Positions 26,855-34,741 of a DNA stretch of 64,000 bases are shown in pieces. Below the pieces are notes generated by a model. It ran no database searches, was not told the origin of the DNA, and saw nothing but the letters and a program-made list of their open reading frames with translations. Every line of letters starts with the position of its first letter. Position 1 is the first letter of the stretch. The DNA lies in contig JACRLO010000020.1 of NCBI GenBank assembly GCA_016235245.1, positions 88,923 through 152,922 on the forward strand, written 5' to 3'. A program made the position numbers and the translations under genes. Source of the stretch: Nitrospirota bacterium (GTDB lineage Bacteria; Nitrospirota; Thermodesulfovibrionia; Thermodesulfovibrionales; UBA6898).

Positions 26855-27579
26855 TTTTTTGCAAAGACCATATCCTTTAAAAAAATAAAACCGTATTTCA
26901 ATATATTTAGGGCCTTGCTCTTGTCATAAATGCTTCTGTACAACCATTCCAGCCCTACCTTTTGAATTGCCTTTGGCGTTCTCTGCTTTACTCCGGCCCA
27001 AACATCTATTGCTCCTCCAATGGTCAAACAGAAGCCAACGTTCAGATCCTTTTGATAACGGTGAATAAAATATTCCTTCTGCGGCATTCCCAAGCCTAAA
27101 AAAAGAATGTCAGGTCGGGCCTGGTTAATTTGTTTAACGATTTGAGGTGTTTCCTCTGCCTTAAAATATCCATGTCTGGTGCCTACTATCTGAAGACCGG
27201 CAAAACGCATTTGAAAATTGTCGACTGCTTTTTTAAGATTCATGGGTGATGCACCGAAAACAAACAATCTCCAGCCTTCAGCTTTAGAACGTGTCATAAG
27301 GGCTTCTGCGAGGTCTATCCCTGTCACTCTCTGAACACTATCATATCCCAATCGTCTGCTAAGCCAAACAATAGGAACACCATCTGCGATTATCAGGTCT
27401 GAAGAATTTACTGCATCCCGAAGTTGAGGGTCTTTCTTTGCAAACACATACTTGGTCAGATTTAGGGGAATACAGCGAGACTTTTTCCCTTGGATAATAC
27501 GTTCTTCGATATAGGCAAGCATCTCGTCTATATTCCCTGAACTGATCTTCAGGTGGACTAATGGATGCCGGTCAATCAT
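26851..27579 (-). CDS. WecG/TagA/CpsF family glycosyltransferase
   Basis: 242 residues, GT26: NLTKYVFAKKDPQLRDAVNS, the conserved IIADGVPIVWLSRRLG, VTGIDLAEAL, LFVFGASP, and LFLGLGMPQKEYFI with the C-terminal GGAIDVWAGVKQRTPKAIQK. This family adds ManNAc or ManNAcA to a lipid-linked GlcNAc, matching the adjacent UDP-GlcNAc 2-epimerase and the WecA-type enzyme at 58267. It ends on the cytoplasmic membrane face. Start ATG overlaps the stop of the carbamoyltransferase gene (4 bp), and its own stop overlaps wecB: tight coupling. Confidence 0.9.
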   Translation of the reverse strand: MIDRHPLVHLKISSGNIDEMLAYIEERIIQGKKSRCIPLNLTKYVFAKKDPQLRDAVNSSDLIIADGVPIVWLSRRLGYDSVQRVTGIDLAEALMTRSKAEGWRLFVFGASPMNLKKAVDNFQMRFAGLQIVGTRHGYFKAEETPQIVKQINQARPDILFLGLGMPQKEYFIHRYQKDLNVGFCLTIGGAIDVWAGVKQRTPKAIQKVGLEWLYRSIYDKSKALNILKYGFIFLKDMVFAKK

Positions 27580-29306
27580 TTTTCAACAAGGATATTTTCA
27601 AGCTGCAGCACGTCAAGATCTGATCTCAAAAAAGTGCTGATCGCATCGGAAGGCGTACACACAATAGGTTCACCATGCAGATTGAAGGACGTGTTCAATA
27701 CCCCTCCTACTCCTGTGAGCTTTTCAAACTCGGAAACGAGCTCGTGAAACGAAGGGTGATTTACAGGATCAAGTATCTGGGCCCGTGCCGACTTATCAAA
27801 GGGATGGAGTCCCGCCGCTATGGCATCCCATGCAGCCTCTTTTGTGTCGGAAGCAATGGTCATGAACGGGCACTTGTAGTCAGCACGGAGTTCAAGATAT
27901 ATCTCGCGGTATTCCTGAAGAATCGCAGGAGCAAAAGGCATCCAGAAGTCCCTCATTTTGATGGCTTTGTTTATCCGGTGAATAATATTCGGATTTTGTG
28001 GATCGGCAATTATAGATCTGTTGCCCAAGGCTCTTGCGCCCCATTCCATTTTTCCAGTGAATCTGCCGACGATCTTCTTGTCCGCAACTTTTTGAGCAAC
28101 AACGCTATTGATATTCTTATGCTCGCTGATCTTCATGCCTGAAGATGCAAGATGTGTATCTATGGCGGCTCTGATATCATTATCGCTGTATGACATACCC
28201 CAATAGATCATGCCAAGCGGCTTTATAGTATCTTCAGGAAACCCTGCTTTTAGAGCTGCCAGAATTGCTGCTCCCACCGGGTTAGACTCATCACCGCAAC
28301 TCGGAAAGACGAACAAAGACTTCACTTCAGGCAGTTTTGAAATAAGATAATTTACCTTTACATTCATGAAGCCGCCTCCGGAAAGGGCAAGGTCGCCACA
28401 GCCCGTAGCCTTTATGGCATTTCTGATCCACTGTAGCACGATCTCCTCAAAGAAATCCTGCACTCCACCAGCCACCCAGTCAAATCTCTTTTCTGCAAGG
28501 GTATCCCTGAATTCCTTCATGAACTGCCACTTCCATAAACCCGAAGTATTATGAAAAACCAAAGGATTTTTCTCTGTGATCCTAAAATATCGTCGGAAGA
28601 TCTCAAGGATCTCTTTTCGTCTGCTCTCGGATGCATATGGTGCCATGCCCATAACCTTGTATTCATGAGACATCGGCTTCATTCCCAAAAATTGGGTTAT
28701 TCGCGTATAAAATTCACAGATGGAGTTATAGTTGAACACCTCTGCAATTCTTGTCAGTTCCCCGTTTGTTCCAATATTTACAGTCCCGCAGACAGCATCC
28801 CCGGAGCCATCAAGGGTTATCACAAGATTCTTATCCTTCTTATACCAGTTCATGTAGTAGGCTGTAGCTGCATGCGAGAGATGATGTTCAAAGAAAAAGA
28901 TATTCTGAGTCCTAATTCCAAGCTCTGCAATGTGTGCAAGCATCAGTTCCTTTCTCCGGCGGATAATTGATCCACTGAGACTATGGATGAGCTTGATGTT
29001 GCCTGATCCCTGCAACAGATTGCCGGGGCATACCTTTGCTGCATACGAAAAAAGTTTTTTGTAGCCTTGGGGGTTGAAATAATGCTCGGAGCCAATCTGG
29101 GGCATGAGGGAGCAGACCCCAACTGCATCGATGTCATTATAGCCCTTACCCGCAGTTTCAAGACATTTCCTTATGGCAGCTGCAGGAAAGCCTGTCCATT
29201 CCTTTTCCCTGTTTAGTCTTTCCTCGGATATGCAGGCAACGATTTCGCCGTCTTCAAGCAAACAGGCTGTTGCGGTATGCCCATCATGAATACCAAGCGT
29301 CAACAT
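27576..29306 (-). CDS. carbamoyltransferase (NodU/CmcH family)
   Basis: 576 residues. The N-terminal Kae1-like domain starts LTLGIHDGHTATACLLEDGE and includes FEHHLSHAATAYYMN (metal-binding His). The C-terminal YrdC-like or NodU domain holds GRFTGKMEWGARALGNRSII and LNTSFNLHGEPIV. Members transfer a carbamoyl group from carbamoyl phosphate onto a sugar hydroxyl. Here it probably decorates the EPS repeat. The gene starts 1 bp after the stop of the preceding (29308) gene and overlaps the next by 4 bp. Confidence 0.9.
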   Translation of the reverse strand: MLTLGIHDGHTATACLLEDGEIVACISEERLNREKEWTGFPAAAIRKCLETAGKGYNDIDAVGVCSLMPQIGSEHYFNPQGYKKLFSYAAKVCPGNLLQGSGNIKLIHSLSGSIIRRRKELMLAHIAELGIRTQNIFFFEHHLSHAATAYYMNWYKKDKNLVITLDGSGDAVCGTVNIGTNGELTRIAEVFNYNSICEFYTRITQFLGMKPMSHEYKVMGMAPYASESRRKEILEIFRRYFRITEKNPLVFHNTSGLWKWQFMKEFRDTLAEKRFDWVAGGVQDFFEEIVLQWIRNAIKATGCGDLALSGGGFMNVKVNYLISKLPEVKSLFVFPSCGDESNPVGAAILAALKAGFPEDTIKPLGMIYWGMSYSDNDIRAAIDTHLASSGMKISEHKNINSVVAQKVADKKIVGRFTGKMEWGARALGNRSIIADPQNPNIIHRINKAIKMRDFWMPFAPAILQEYREIYLELRADYKCPFMTIASDTKEAAWDAIAAGLHPFDKSARAQILDPVNHPSFHELVSEFEKLTGVGGVLNTSFNLHGEPIVCTPSDAISTFLRSDLDVLQLENILVEK

Positions 29307-29307
29307 T

Positions 29308-30459
29308 TTATCTTTCTCTCATATAATACTCAGTTAGTGCATGGAAAGCCCATGCCTGGCCCCATCGCATATAGGGTAATTTGTTCGTATAATTAGGCTT
29401 CTTCTGGAAATAAAAAAAACCACTCTCATCCTGAAGATTGTTTGTCATCCATTGCACTATCTTACCGGTCAGACTTTGATATTCTGCACCCAATCGGGAG
29501 AAAAAGGCTATGGCCTGTGCAGGCGAATGAATATCTATGGGATATAGCTTATCATGAAAATACTTAGGCGCGCCGTCATCAAGAAAAAACTGGTTGCGAT
29601 AGAACTCCACCCCTTTTTCAAAATTAGTGCGGTATTCCGGGCAAAGGCCCTCATCAAGAAAATACAGAATGCTCTGGAGATTAAAACCGGTATGAAATGA
29701 ATCAATCCAATGGGCTCTCTCTTTTTCGGCATAATACCAAGAACCGTCTTCTCTTTGATGGTGAATACTGTAGTGCAGGCTCGAGAGCGCTGCATCCTTC
29801 ATGCTGCTGTCAGCCGTATACTTCATCAACCTCGCGAGCAGTGAAGAGCCAAGCAAATTCGCATTATGGACGTAATAATGATCGAAAGGGGTGTAGCTGA
29901 AACAGAGCATGTCGCCATATACTTCCCTGTTGAGGTCTCTTGTAATGAAGTCCTTAATTGAAAGGGCCATTGATAAGGCCTTTTCTTTTCCGGTGTATTG
30001 ATAGGCATCAAGCAGGGCATGACCGATGAAAGAGGAATTGACTATGGTCGGTGTATATTTCGGAACGAAGAAGGCCCTCGACTGCCAGTCGAAATTATAT
30101 CCCCAGCAGCTGCCTGCATAGCCCTGACTTTTTGTCTGTTCGAGCAATCCAAGAATATGTTCTATCTGCCGCAAATATTCCGTCTTCTTCTCGACTGCAT
30201 AGAGCTTTGCATACCCCCAGAGGAACAACCCGAGACCCTTGGGATTATATCCCTTTTTAATCAGCAGCAGTGGCCGCAGGTTTATCGGGAGCTTTTTCAA
30301 CGCCTGGATAAAGGCAATTCTGGGATACTTGCTGCCAAAAGATAATGCCCTGAGGATCGGCGAGTTGAGTGCATCATAAGGATCGTAGCCGGAGAATTTC
30401 TCAGCTTCGATGTAATTTCTTAACTTATGAAGTGAATGTTCGATATTCATGTTTACCAT
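29308..30459 (-). CDS. alpha/alpha-barrel protein of EPS cluster, function unknown
   Basis: 383 residues with repeated helical hairpins and Trp/Tyr/His-rich loops (GYAGSCWGYNFDWQSRAFFV, YYVHNANLLGSSLLARLMKY, REDGSWYYAEKERAHWIDSF, SPAQAIAFF). The layout fits an (alpha/alpha)6 toroid as in six-hairpin glycosidases, polysaccharide lyases and glucuronyl C5-epimerase-like proteins. Such genes are sometimes mislabelled as delta-aminolevulinic acid dehydratase. No signal peptide, so it acts in the cytoplasm, perhaps on a nucleotide- or lipid-linked sugar. Met1 and Met4 (30450) are both possible starts, without a clear ribosome site. Reaction unknown. Confidence 0.7.
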   Translation of the reverse strand: MVNMNIEHSLHKLRNYIEAEKFSGYDPYDALNSPILRALSFGSKYPRIAFIQALKKLPINLRPLLLIKKGYNPKGLGLFLWGYAKLYAVEKKTEYLRQIEHILGLLEQTKSQGYAGSCWGYNFDWQSRAFFVPKYTPTIVNSSFIGHALLDAYQYTGKEKALSMALSIKDFITRDLNREVYGDMLCFSYTPFDHYYVHNANLLGSSLLARLMKYTADSSMKDAALSSLHYSIHHQREDGSWYYAEKERAHWIDSFHTGFNLQSILYFLDEGLCPEYRTNFEKGVEFYRNQFFLDDGAPKYFHDKLYPIDIHSPAQAIAFFSRLGAEYQSLTGKIVQWMTNNLQDESGFFYFQKKPNYTNKLPYMRWGQAWAFHALTEYYMRER

Positions 30460-30501
30460 TTTTGCGACGATGTCTGGGAAACGGTGAAGCGCGTCACCCT
30501 C

Positions 30502-32829
30502 TCATCCTATTTTGATTGCCTTTCCCATTCTCAGCGATTCGAGCACCTTAAATGTGGCCAGTGTAGCAGCATAGATCTCTTCAAAAGGAATGGGAGCTGC
30601 TGTCCCTTTTCTAATCGAGTCAATAAAGGTCCTTACCATCTCCTTCTGTCCCTTATCCTGGCTGAGGAGGTTTTTGGTGTATGGTTTCCCGGAGCCGAAG
30701 ACCTGGAGCTCTTTGAAATCTTTCAGTATAACTGTCGTGCCAGCCCGGTAAATCTCGATATATTCCTTGAACAAAGACTTTGGACCGTTTGCAAAATACG
30801 CAACAGTCCCTATCGATCCATTCTCAAAGGAGATATTGATATTCAACGTGTCCTGTTTATTTCCGGGATCAGGCAATGCAGTTGCAAAGACAGTGACCGG
30901 CAGAGAGCCGTTCATATAGATCAGGAAATCAATAAAGTGGCATACCTCGCCGACGATCCGGCCGCCGCCAATCTTCATATCCTGTATCCATGAGTCGGCA
31001 GGGATATGTCCGGCATTTATACGGTATATCATGGACATGGGACCTATGCCTGTCTTTTCTTTCATAACTTGCGTCAAGGGAGAGAATCGGCGATTAAAAC
31101 CAACCAACAGCAAAGGGAATGAAGAATGAGGAATGAAGAATGAGGAATTTGATTTATCAATTCCTGATAATGATGTTCCTTCGTCATCCTGCTTTCCGCA
31201 TTTTACATTAGCTTCTGCAATCGTATTTCTGCATTCTGCAATCTCTTCTAATTCGGATTCCCTTAGGCATAAAGGTTTTTCAACGAAAATGTGTTTGCCG
31301 GCAGACAGCGCTTTCTTTACGTAATCAGCGTGGCTGTCATGACGTGTGGCGATAAATACAGTATTGATCCCGGCGTTGCCGAGAATGTCAGTTTCAGATG
31401 AGGCGCAGAATTCAAAGCCGTATTTGTCCGCAACAGTTCTTGAACTGGTACCAGATGAGGTCATAACCCCTTTCAGCAGGATATCCTTTCCCTTCGGGAT
31501 ATTGGGGAGAAGATTACCCGTGGCATAACTGCCTGCACCGATAAAGGCAATGTTGACTGTTGACTGTTGAAAGTTGAAGGTTGAGGGGTTAATGGCATTC
31601 TGACCCCTGAATTCTGAATTCTGAATTCTGAAAATTGGTTTGTTCTCAATTTTCTTATCAACTTCATATTCGATCAGGATACCGAGGAATGGCTCGCCTT
31701 TCCCCATGATCAGGTTGTACGCAGAGAGTGCATCATCGAGCTTGAATATATGTGTTGTCAGATAATCCATATCCAGTTTCCCGCTTTGGGCAAGTGCCTG
31801 AAAAGCCTTCATGTTCCTGTTTTCGGTCCATCTCACATAGCCTGCAGGATAGTCGATCCCTTTTTCCTCGTAATTCAGATCGTATCGCCCTGGTCCGTAT
31901 GAGCAGGACATTTTGAGTTCAAGCTCTTTCTTGTAGTAGTGCGGATCCCGGTCAAAACCCGTTGCCACGTCACCGACAATGACCACCTTTCCTTTTTTCT
32001 TCGCTAAACGGCCCGCAAGATTTATAGGGTCAGTGCTGTCGGTCGCTGCGGTGATGATCGCGGCATCTGCTCCAATGCCATCTGTAAATTCATCTATCTT
32101 CTCGGCAAGCCCGGCATCTTTGCGCTCAAAACAGAGATCTGTGCAATGCTTTTGCGCAAGCTCGGCCATGAGGGGGTCAATGTCTATCCCGATAACTCTT
32201 ATGCCGGAGGCTCTTAGCATGAGGCAGGTCAGATGCCCTATAAGGCCGAGGCCGATAACAACGCAGGTTTCCCCGAGCTTCAGGTCTGCCTGGCGGATGC
32301 CCTGAAGAGCGATCGCCCCCAGTGTGTTATATGCAGCCCGTTTCAGAACCGTTTGCACAAGATCGGAACCATTCTGTATTTTGACTTCCGAGTTCTGAAT
32401 TGCCGAGAGTTTAACGCACAGGTTTCGCGGAACAGCTACCACCTCCGCATGACTTGCATATCCTCCCCCGGCGCAGGCAACAAGATCGCCGGCAGCAAAC
32501 CCCTGAACTTCCGATCCGACTTCAATAACCACTCCGGCAGAACTGTACCCCAGCGGCGAGTACGCATCAAGCTTCTTCATCACAGCCCGGTATGCCTGAA
32601 CCGGCCCCTGCTGCATCACAACGTCGATCACCTGCTTCACCTGCTGTGGCCGTTCCTTTGCCTTGCCGATAAGACTCTTCCGTGCAGCACTGACCGTGCT
32701 TCCCTCTGTGCCTGCGCTGATCAGGGAAAAATGGTTCATTACAAGGAGCATGCCTTTTCCCACCACAGGGATTGGTACCTCCAGCACCTGCATCTTTCCA
32801 TCTTTAAGTTTTTGGGTTAATTGTTTCAT
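30502..32829 (-). CDS. bi-domain oxidoreductase: zinc-alcohol-dehydrogenase-like plus Gfo/Idh/MocA
   Basis: 775 residues. The N-terminal half (about 1-385) is a medium-chain dehydrogenase (SAGTEGSTVSAARKSLIG, GYSSAGVVIEVG, CVVIGLGLIGHLTCLM). The C-terminal half (about 425-775) is a Gfo/Idh/MocA oxidoreductase (NIAFIGAGSYATGNLLP, EKPLCLRESELEE). Such fusions occur in EPS loci and probably oxidise or reduce a nucleotide sugar. Three segments look inserted and are encoded by repetitive DNA: IQNSEVKIQN near 144, the linker FRIQNSEFRGQN near 402, and SNSSFFIPHSSFPLL near 570. The 5' 163 bp are duplicated at 33534-33696 and partly at 34673-34741, which makes the locus a recombination hotspot. Confidence 0.85.
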   Translation of the reverse strand: MKQLTQKLKDGKMQVLEVPIPVVGKGMLLVMNHFSLISAGTEGSTVSAARKSLIGKAKERPQQVKQVIDVVMQQGPVQAYRAVMKKLDAYSPLGYSSAGVVIEVGSEVQGFAAGDLVACAGGGYASHAEVVAVPRNLCVKLSAIQNSEVKIQNGSDLVQTVLKRAAYNTLGAIALQGIRQADLKLGETCVVIGLGLIGHLTCLMLRASGIRVIGIDIDPLMAELAQKHCTDLCFERKDAGLAEKIDEFTDGIGADAAIITAATDSTDPINLAGRLAKKKGKVVIVGDVATGFDRDPHYYKKELELKMSCSYGPGRYDLNYEEKGIDYPAGYVRWTENRNMKAFQALAQSGKLDMDYLTTHIFKLDDALSAYNLIMGKGEPFLGILIEYEVDKKIENKPIFRIQNSEFRGQNAINPSTFNFQQSTVNIAFIGAGSYATGNLLPNIPKGKDILLKGVMTSSGTSSRTVADKYGFEFCASSETDILGNAGINTVFIATRHDSHADYVKKALSAGKHIFVEKPLCLRESELEEIAECRNTIAEANVKCGKQDDEGTSLSGIDKSNSSFFIPHSSFPLLLVGFNRRFSPLTQVMKEKTGIGPMSMIYRINAGHIPADSWIQDMKIGGGRIVGEVCHFIDFLIYMNGSLPVTVFATALPDPGNKQDTLNINISFENGSIGTVAYFANGPKSLFKEYIEIYRAGTTVILKDFKELQVFGSGKPYTKNLLSQDKGQKEMVRTFIDSIRKGTAAPIPFEEIYAATLATFKVLESLRMGKAIKIG
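31100..31150. repeat. in-gene repeat of GAATGA(A/G)GAAT type
   Basis: The plus strand shows AATGAAGAATGAGGAATGAA and continuation. It lies inside the oxidoreductase gene and encodes an Asn/Ser/Phe-rich insertion absent from typical family members. Similar degenerate repeats occur at 31556-31630 (GAATTCTGAATTCTGA and TTGACTGTTGACTGTTGA). Confidence 0.6.
31550..31635. repeat. in-gene GAATTCT / TTGACTG repeats in linker of oxidoreductase
   Basis: Tandem copies of a TTGACTG-like unit followed by GAATTCTGAATTCTGAATTC. The reading frame stays open and encodes the linker between the two dehydrogenase domains. A related single copy near 32375-32400 encodes another insertion. Confidence 0.65.
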
Positions 32830-32921
32830 GACAATATCAAAAAACGGTTACGGACAGTGGGGTCAGGGTAAAGGGGAGCGTAAACCACATTGCTACAGTT
32901 AGCCAAAGAATAGCAGAAATT

Positions 32922-33152
32922 TCACGCAGCAGAAAGTTCTCTCACATGCGTAATATCCCTGTTTCCTACCGATCGCACAGAGGAGGAAGGCAATGTCACG
33001 ACTGCAACAGTCCCCCCGTCGAGCGTCATAAATTCAACTTCGAATGCTTCACCGTCACGGTATATATGAACAACAGTACCAACATCACCCGTCTTCAACC
33101 CTTCATCAGGCATGTCTTTCAGTAAAACAATACGGTCATGCTCCCTTATCAT
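32922..33152 (-). CDS. DUF4926 family small protein
   Basis: 76 residues, MIREHDRIVLLKDMPDEGLK, then TGDVGTVVHIYRDGEAFEVE and FMTLDGGTVAVVTL. This is the small beta-rich DUF4926 fold, often found next to a DUF6883 gene. No signal or membrane segment. Together with the adjacent 114-residue protein it may form a toxin-antitoxin-like or stability pair; this is based on pairing and size only. The two genes lie between the intact start of the oxidoreductase gene and a 163-bp duplicate of that start. Confidence 0.75.
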   Translation of the reverse strand: MIREHDRIVLLKDMPDEGLKTGDVGTVVHIYRDGEAFEVEFMTLDGGTVAVVTLPSSSVRSVGNRDITHVRELSAA

Positions 33153-33161
33153 AATCTCCTC

Positions 33162-33503
33162 CTACACTGGATAAGCAGTTATTAATCGCGGCTCTGAAGA
33201 GCCTTCTTCAATTATCCAGACTGTCCTTATCGAAGGCTTAACGCCAGCTGGCGTCTCAACGGGTCCGTCTACGCAATACCGCATTCCATATTCAGTCCTC
33301 ACTGTTTTTACGACAGGATGAGTCATCCCATGTTTTCTTAACATTTCAGCCATTACTTCCCACTGATTTACTGCAAAGCCGAGTTTCATGAAAAAAGCTG
33401 CCTTTGTCCGACCGTCAGGATGAGATTCACATAAAAGATATTCAATAATCTTTTTGCGATCAACCCTCGCACTCCCAGCATTCGGTACCATGACTGCTTC
33501 CAT
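33162..33503 (-). CDS. DUF6883-like small protein, partner of DUF4926
   Basis: About 113 residues: RVDRKKIIEYLLCESHPDGR, KAAFFMKLGFAVNQWEVMAE, and TVWIIEEGSSEPRLITAYPV. The pattern matches the DUF6883 family. It ends 9 bp before the DUF4926 gene. Start is uncertain: Met at 33503 is used; Met at 33491 has a GGAAG upstream; the longest frame (33557) reads into the duplicated oxidoreductase start and is unlikely. Function unknown; may be the toxin-like member of a pair. Confidence 0.65.
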   Translation of the reverse strand: MEAVMVPNAGSARVDRKKIIEYLLCESHPDGRTKAAFFMKLGFAVNQWEVMAEMLRKHGMTHPVVKTVRTEYGMRYCVDGPVETPAGVKPSIRTVWIIEEGSSEPRLITAYPV

Positions 33504-33528
33504 TATATTATAAAATGTCCAAAATAGC

Positions 33529-33696
33529 CTAATCGATAAGACTCTTCCGTGCAGCACTGACCGTGCTTCCCTCTGTGCCTGCGCTGATCAGGGAAAAATG
33601 GTTCATTACAAGGAGCATGCCTTTTCCCACCACAGGGATTGGTATCTCCAGAACCTGCATCTTTCCATCTTTAAGTTTTTGGGTTAATTGTTTCAT
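33529..33696 (-). pseudogene. truncated second copy of oxidoreductase 5' end
   Basis: The 163 bp at 33534-33696 match 32667-32829 with two differences. The reading frame MKQLTQKLKDGKMQVLEIPI continues for 55 codons to SLID and stops at TAG (33529-33531), where the full copy continues SLIG. Its ATG overlaps the methyltransferase stop (ATGA), suggesting this was once the natural start of the gene and that the DUF4926/DUF6883 segment arrived in an event that duplicated it. Confidence 0.85.
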
Positions 33697-34544
33697 CTCT
33701 TTTTAGCCCATACAAACTGATAGAAGCCGATAAATTGAGCGAGATAGCGCTCGACAATAGGATATTTCCCGCCAGTGAATGGAAAGTGGGCTTTCTTCAT
33801 ATTTGTCACGATGAAGCCTGCTTTTTCCAGCATATCGACTATCTCTTGTCGATGGTAGATATTGGCGATTTTGCAATTCGGTCCATCCGTGCAGTGATGG
33901 TACCATCCGTTCCATGAAAAATACGAGGGTCCTTCTCTTCTGAAATTGGAAATATGCCCGGTCCAGGGCTCTGAAGTCCGGAGACTTATGCTGGTCTTGA
34001 GAAGTGCCAATAAGAACCGGAGCCTGAAATAAAACTGTATGCGGCCCCAATAATTAAAAGAGTCCTTTGAATATAACATCAGGACAATTTCCCCTTCTGA
34101 CCTTGTTACGCGGAAGATCTCGCTCAGGGCCTTCATGATATCGGTTGTATGATGGATAACGCCGTGAGAGTATACTAAGTCAAAGGAGTTATCAGCAAAC
34201 GGCAATGCCTCCGCATTTCCCTTCAGAATCGATCCTTTTAAATCCAATATTTCAAAATGACGTTTTGTTGCTTCGACAGATTCCGTGGTCAGATCAACGC
34301 CGGTATAAGACATTGCATATGCTGCCCATCGCGATGCATCTGCACCAACACCAAGACCTATTTCGAGCAGGTCCTTCCCTGCTGCGGATCTCCAGTTGAT
34401 AAGCCAGTCCAGATGGTGTTCTTTCCCGTATCTGAATCGGCGGTATTGCTCAAAAAACTCCGCGCTCGGGTATTTCGCAGTAATAAAATGCCGCCCGCAG
34501 AGGTTTTGGTTCCAGAAGTCTTCTACCTGTTTTAAGTTATCCAT
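33693..34544 (-). CDS. SAM-dependent methyltransferase
   Basis: 283 residues, class I fold: motif I LLEIGLGVGADASRWA, then GVDLTTESVEAT, NAEALPFADNSFDLVYSHGV and IHHTTDIMKALSEIFRVTRS. It probably methylates a sugar or sugar intermediate of the glycan. The C-terminal part (about 150-283) is rich in Trp, Tyr and Phe and is less conserved. The stop overlaps the ATG of the truncated oxidoreductase copy. Confidence 0.88.
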   Translation of the reverse strand: MDNLKQVEDFWNQNLCGRHFITAKYPSAEFFEQYRRFRYGKEHHLDWLINWRSAAGKDLLEIGLGVGADASRWAAYAMSYTGVDLTTESVEATKRHFEILDLKGSILKGNAEALPFADNSFDLVYSHGVIHHTTDIMKALSEIFRVTRSEGEIVLMLYSKDSFNYWGRIQFYFRLRFLLALLKTSISLRTSEPWTGHISNFRREGPSYFSWNGWYHHCTDGPNCKIANIYHRQEIVDMLEKAGFIVTNMKKAHFPFTGGKYPIVERYLAQFIGFYQFVWAKKR

Positions 34545-34597
34545 TGTATCGTAATGACCAATTAATACTGGATAGAAGAATTATCGTGAGAAATGGA

Positions 34598-34741
34598 TTA
34601 TTCACCGACAATGTCACGGATAACCTTTGCCGGATTTCCGGCAACGATCACATTCGGCGGCACGTCTTTTGTCACCACCGGGATTGGTATCTCCAGAACC
34701 TGCATCTCGCCGTTCTTAAGTTTTTGCGTAAGTTGTTTCAT
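34598..34741 (-). pseudogene. chimeric remnant: oxidoreductase start fused to acetyltransferase end
   Basis: A 47-codon open frame. The first 23 codons (MKQLTQKLKNGEMQVLEIPI-PVV) match the bi-domain oxidoreductase start. The rest (TKDVPPNVIVAGNPAKVIRD and IVGE) is the typical C-terminus of a hexapeptide (LbH) sugar O-acetyltransferase. The join falls at a shared GGTGGTGA-like sequence encoding VV. The ATG overlaps the stop of the acyltransferase gene at 34738, exactly as copy 2 overlaps the methyltransferase stop. It is probably non-functional: a recombination scar. Confidence 0.8.

Noticed and set aside
32667..33696. 163-bp direct repeats as ends of a transposon or integron
   Set aside because: The repeats are gene 5' ends starting at an ATG, and there is no transposase, integrase or inverted termini.
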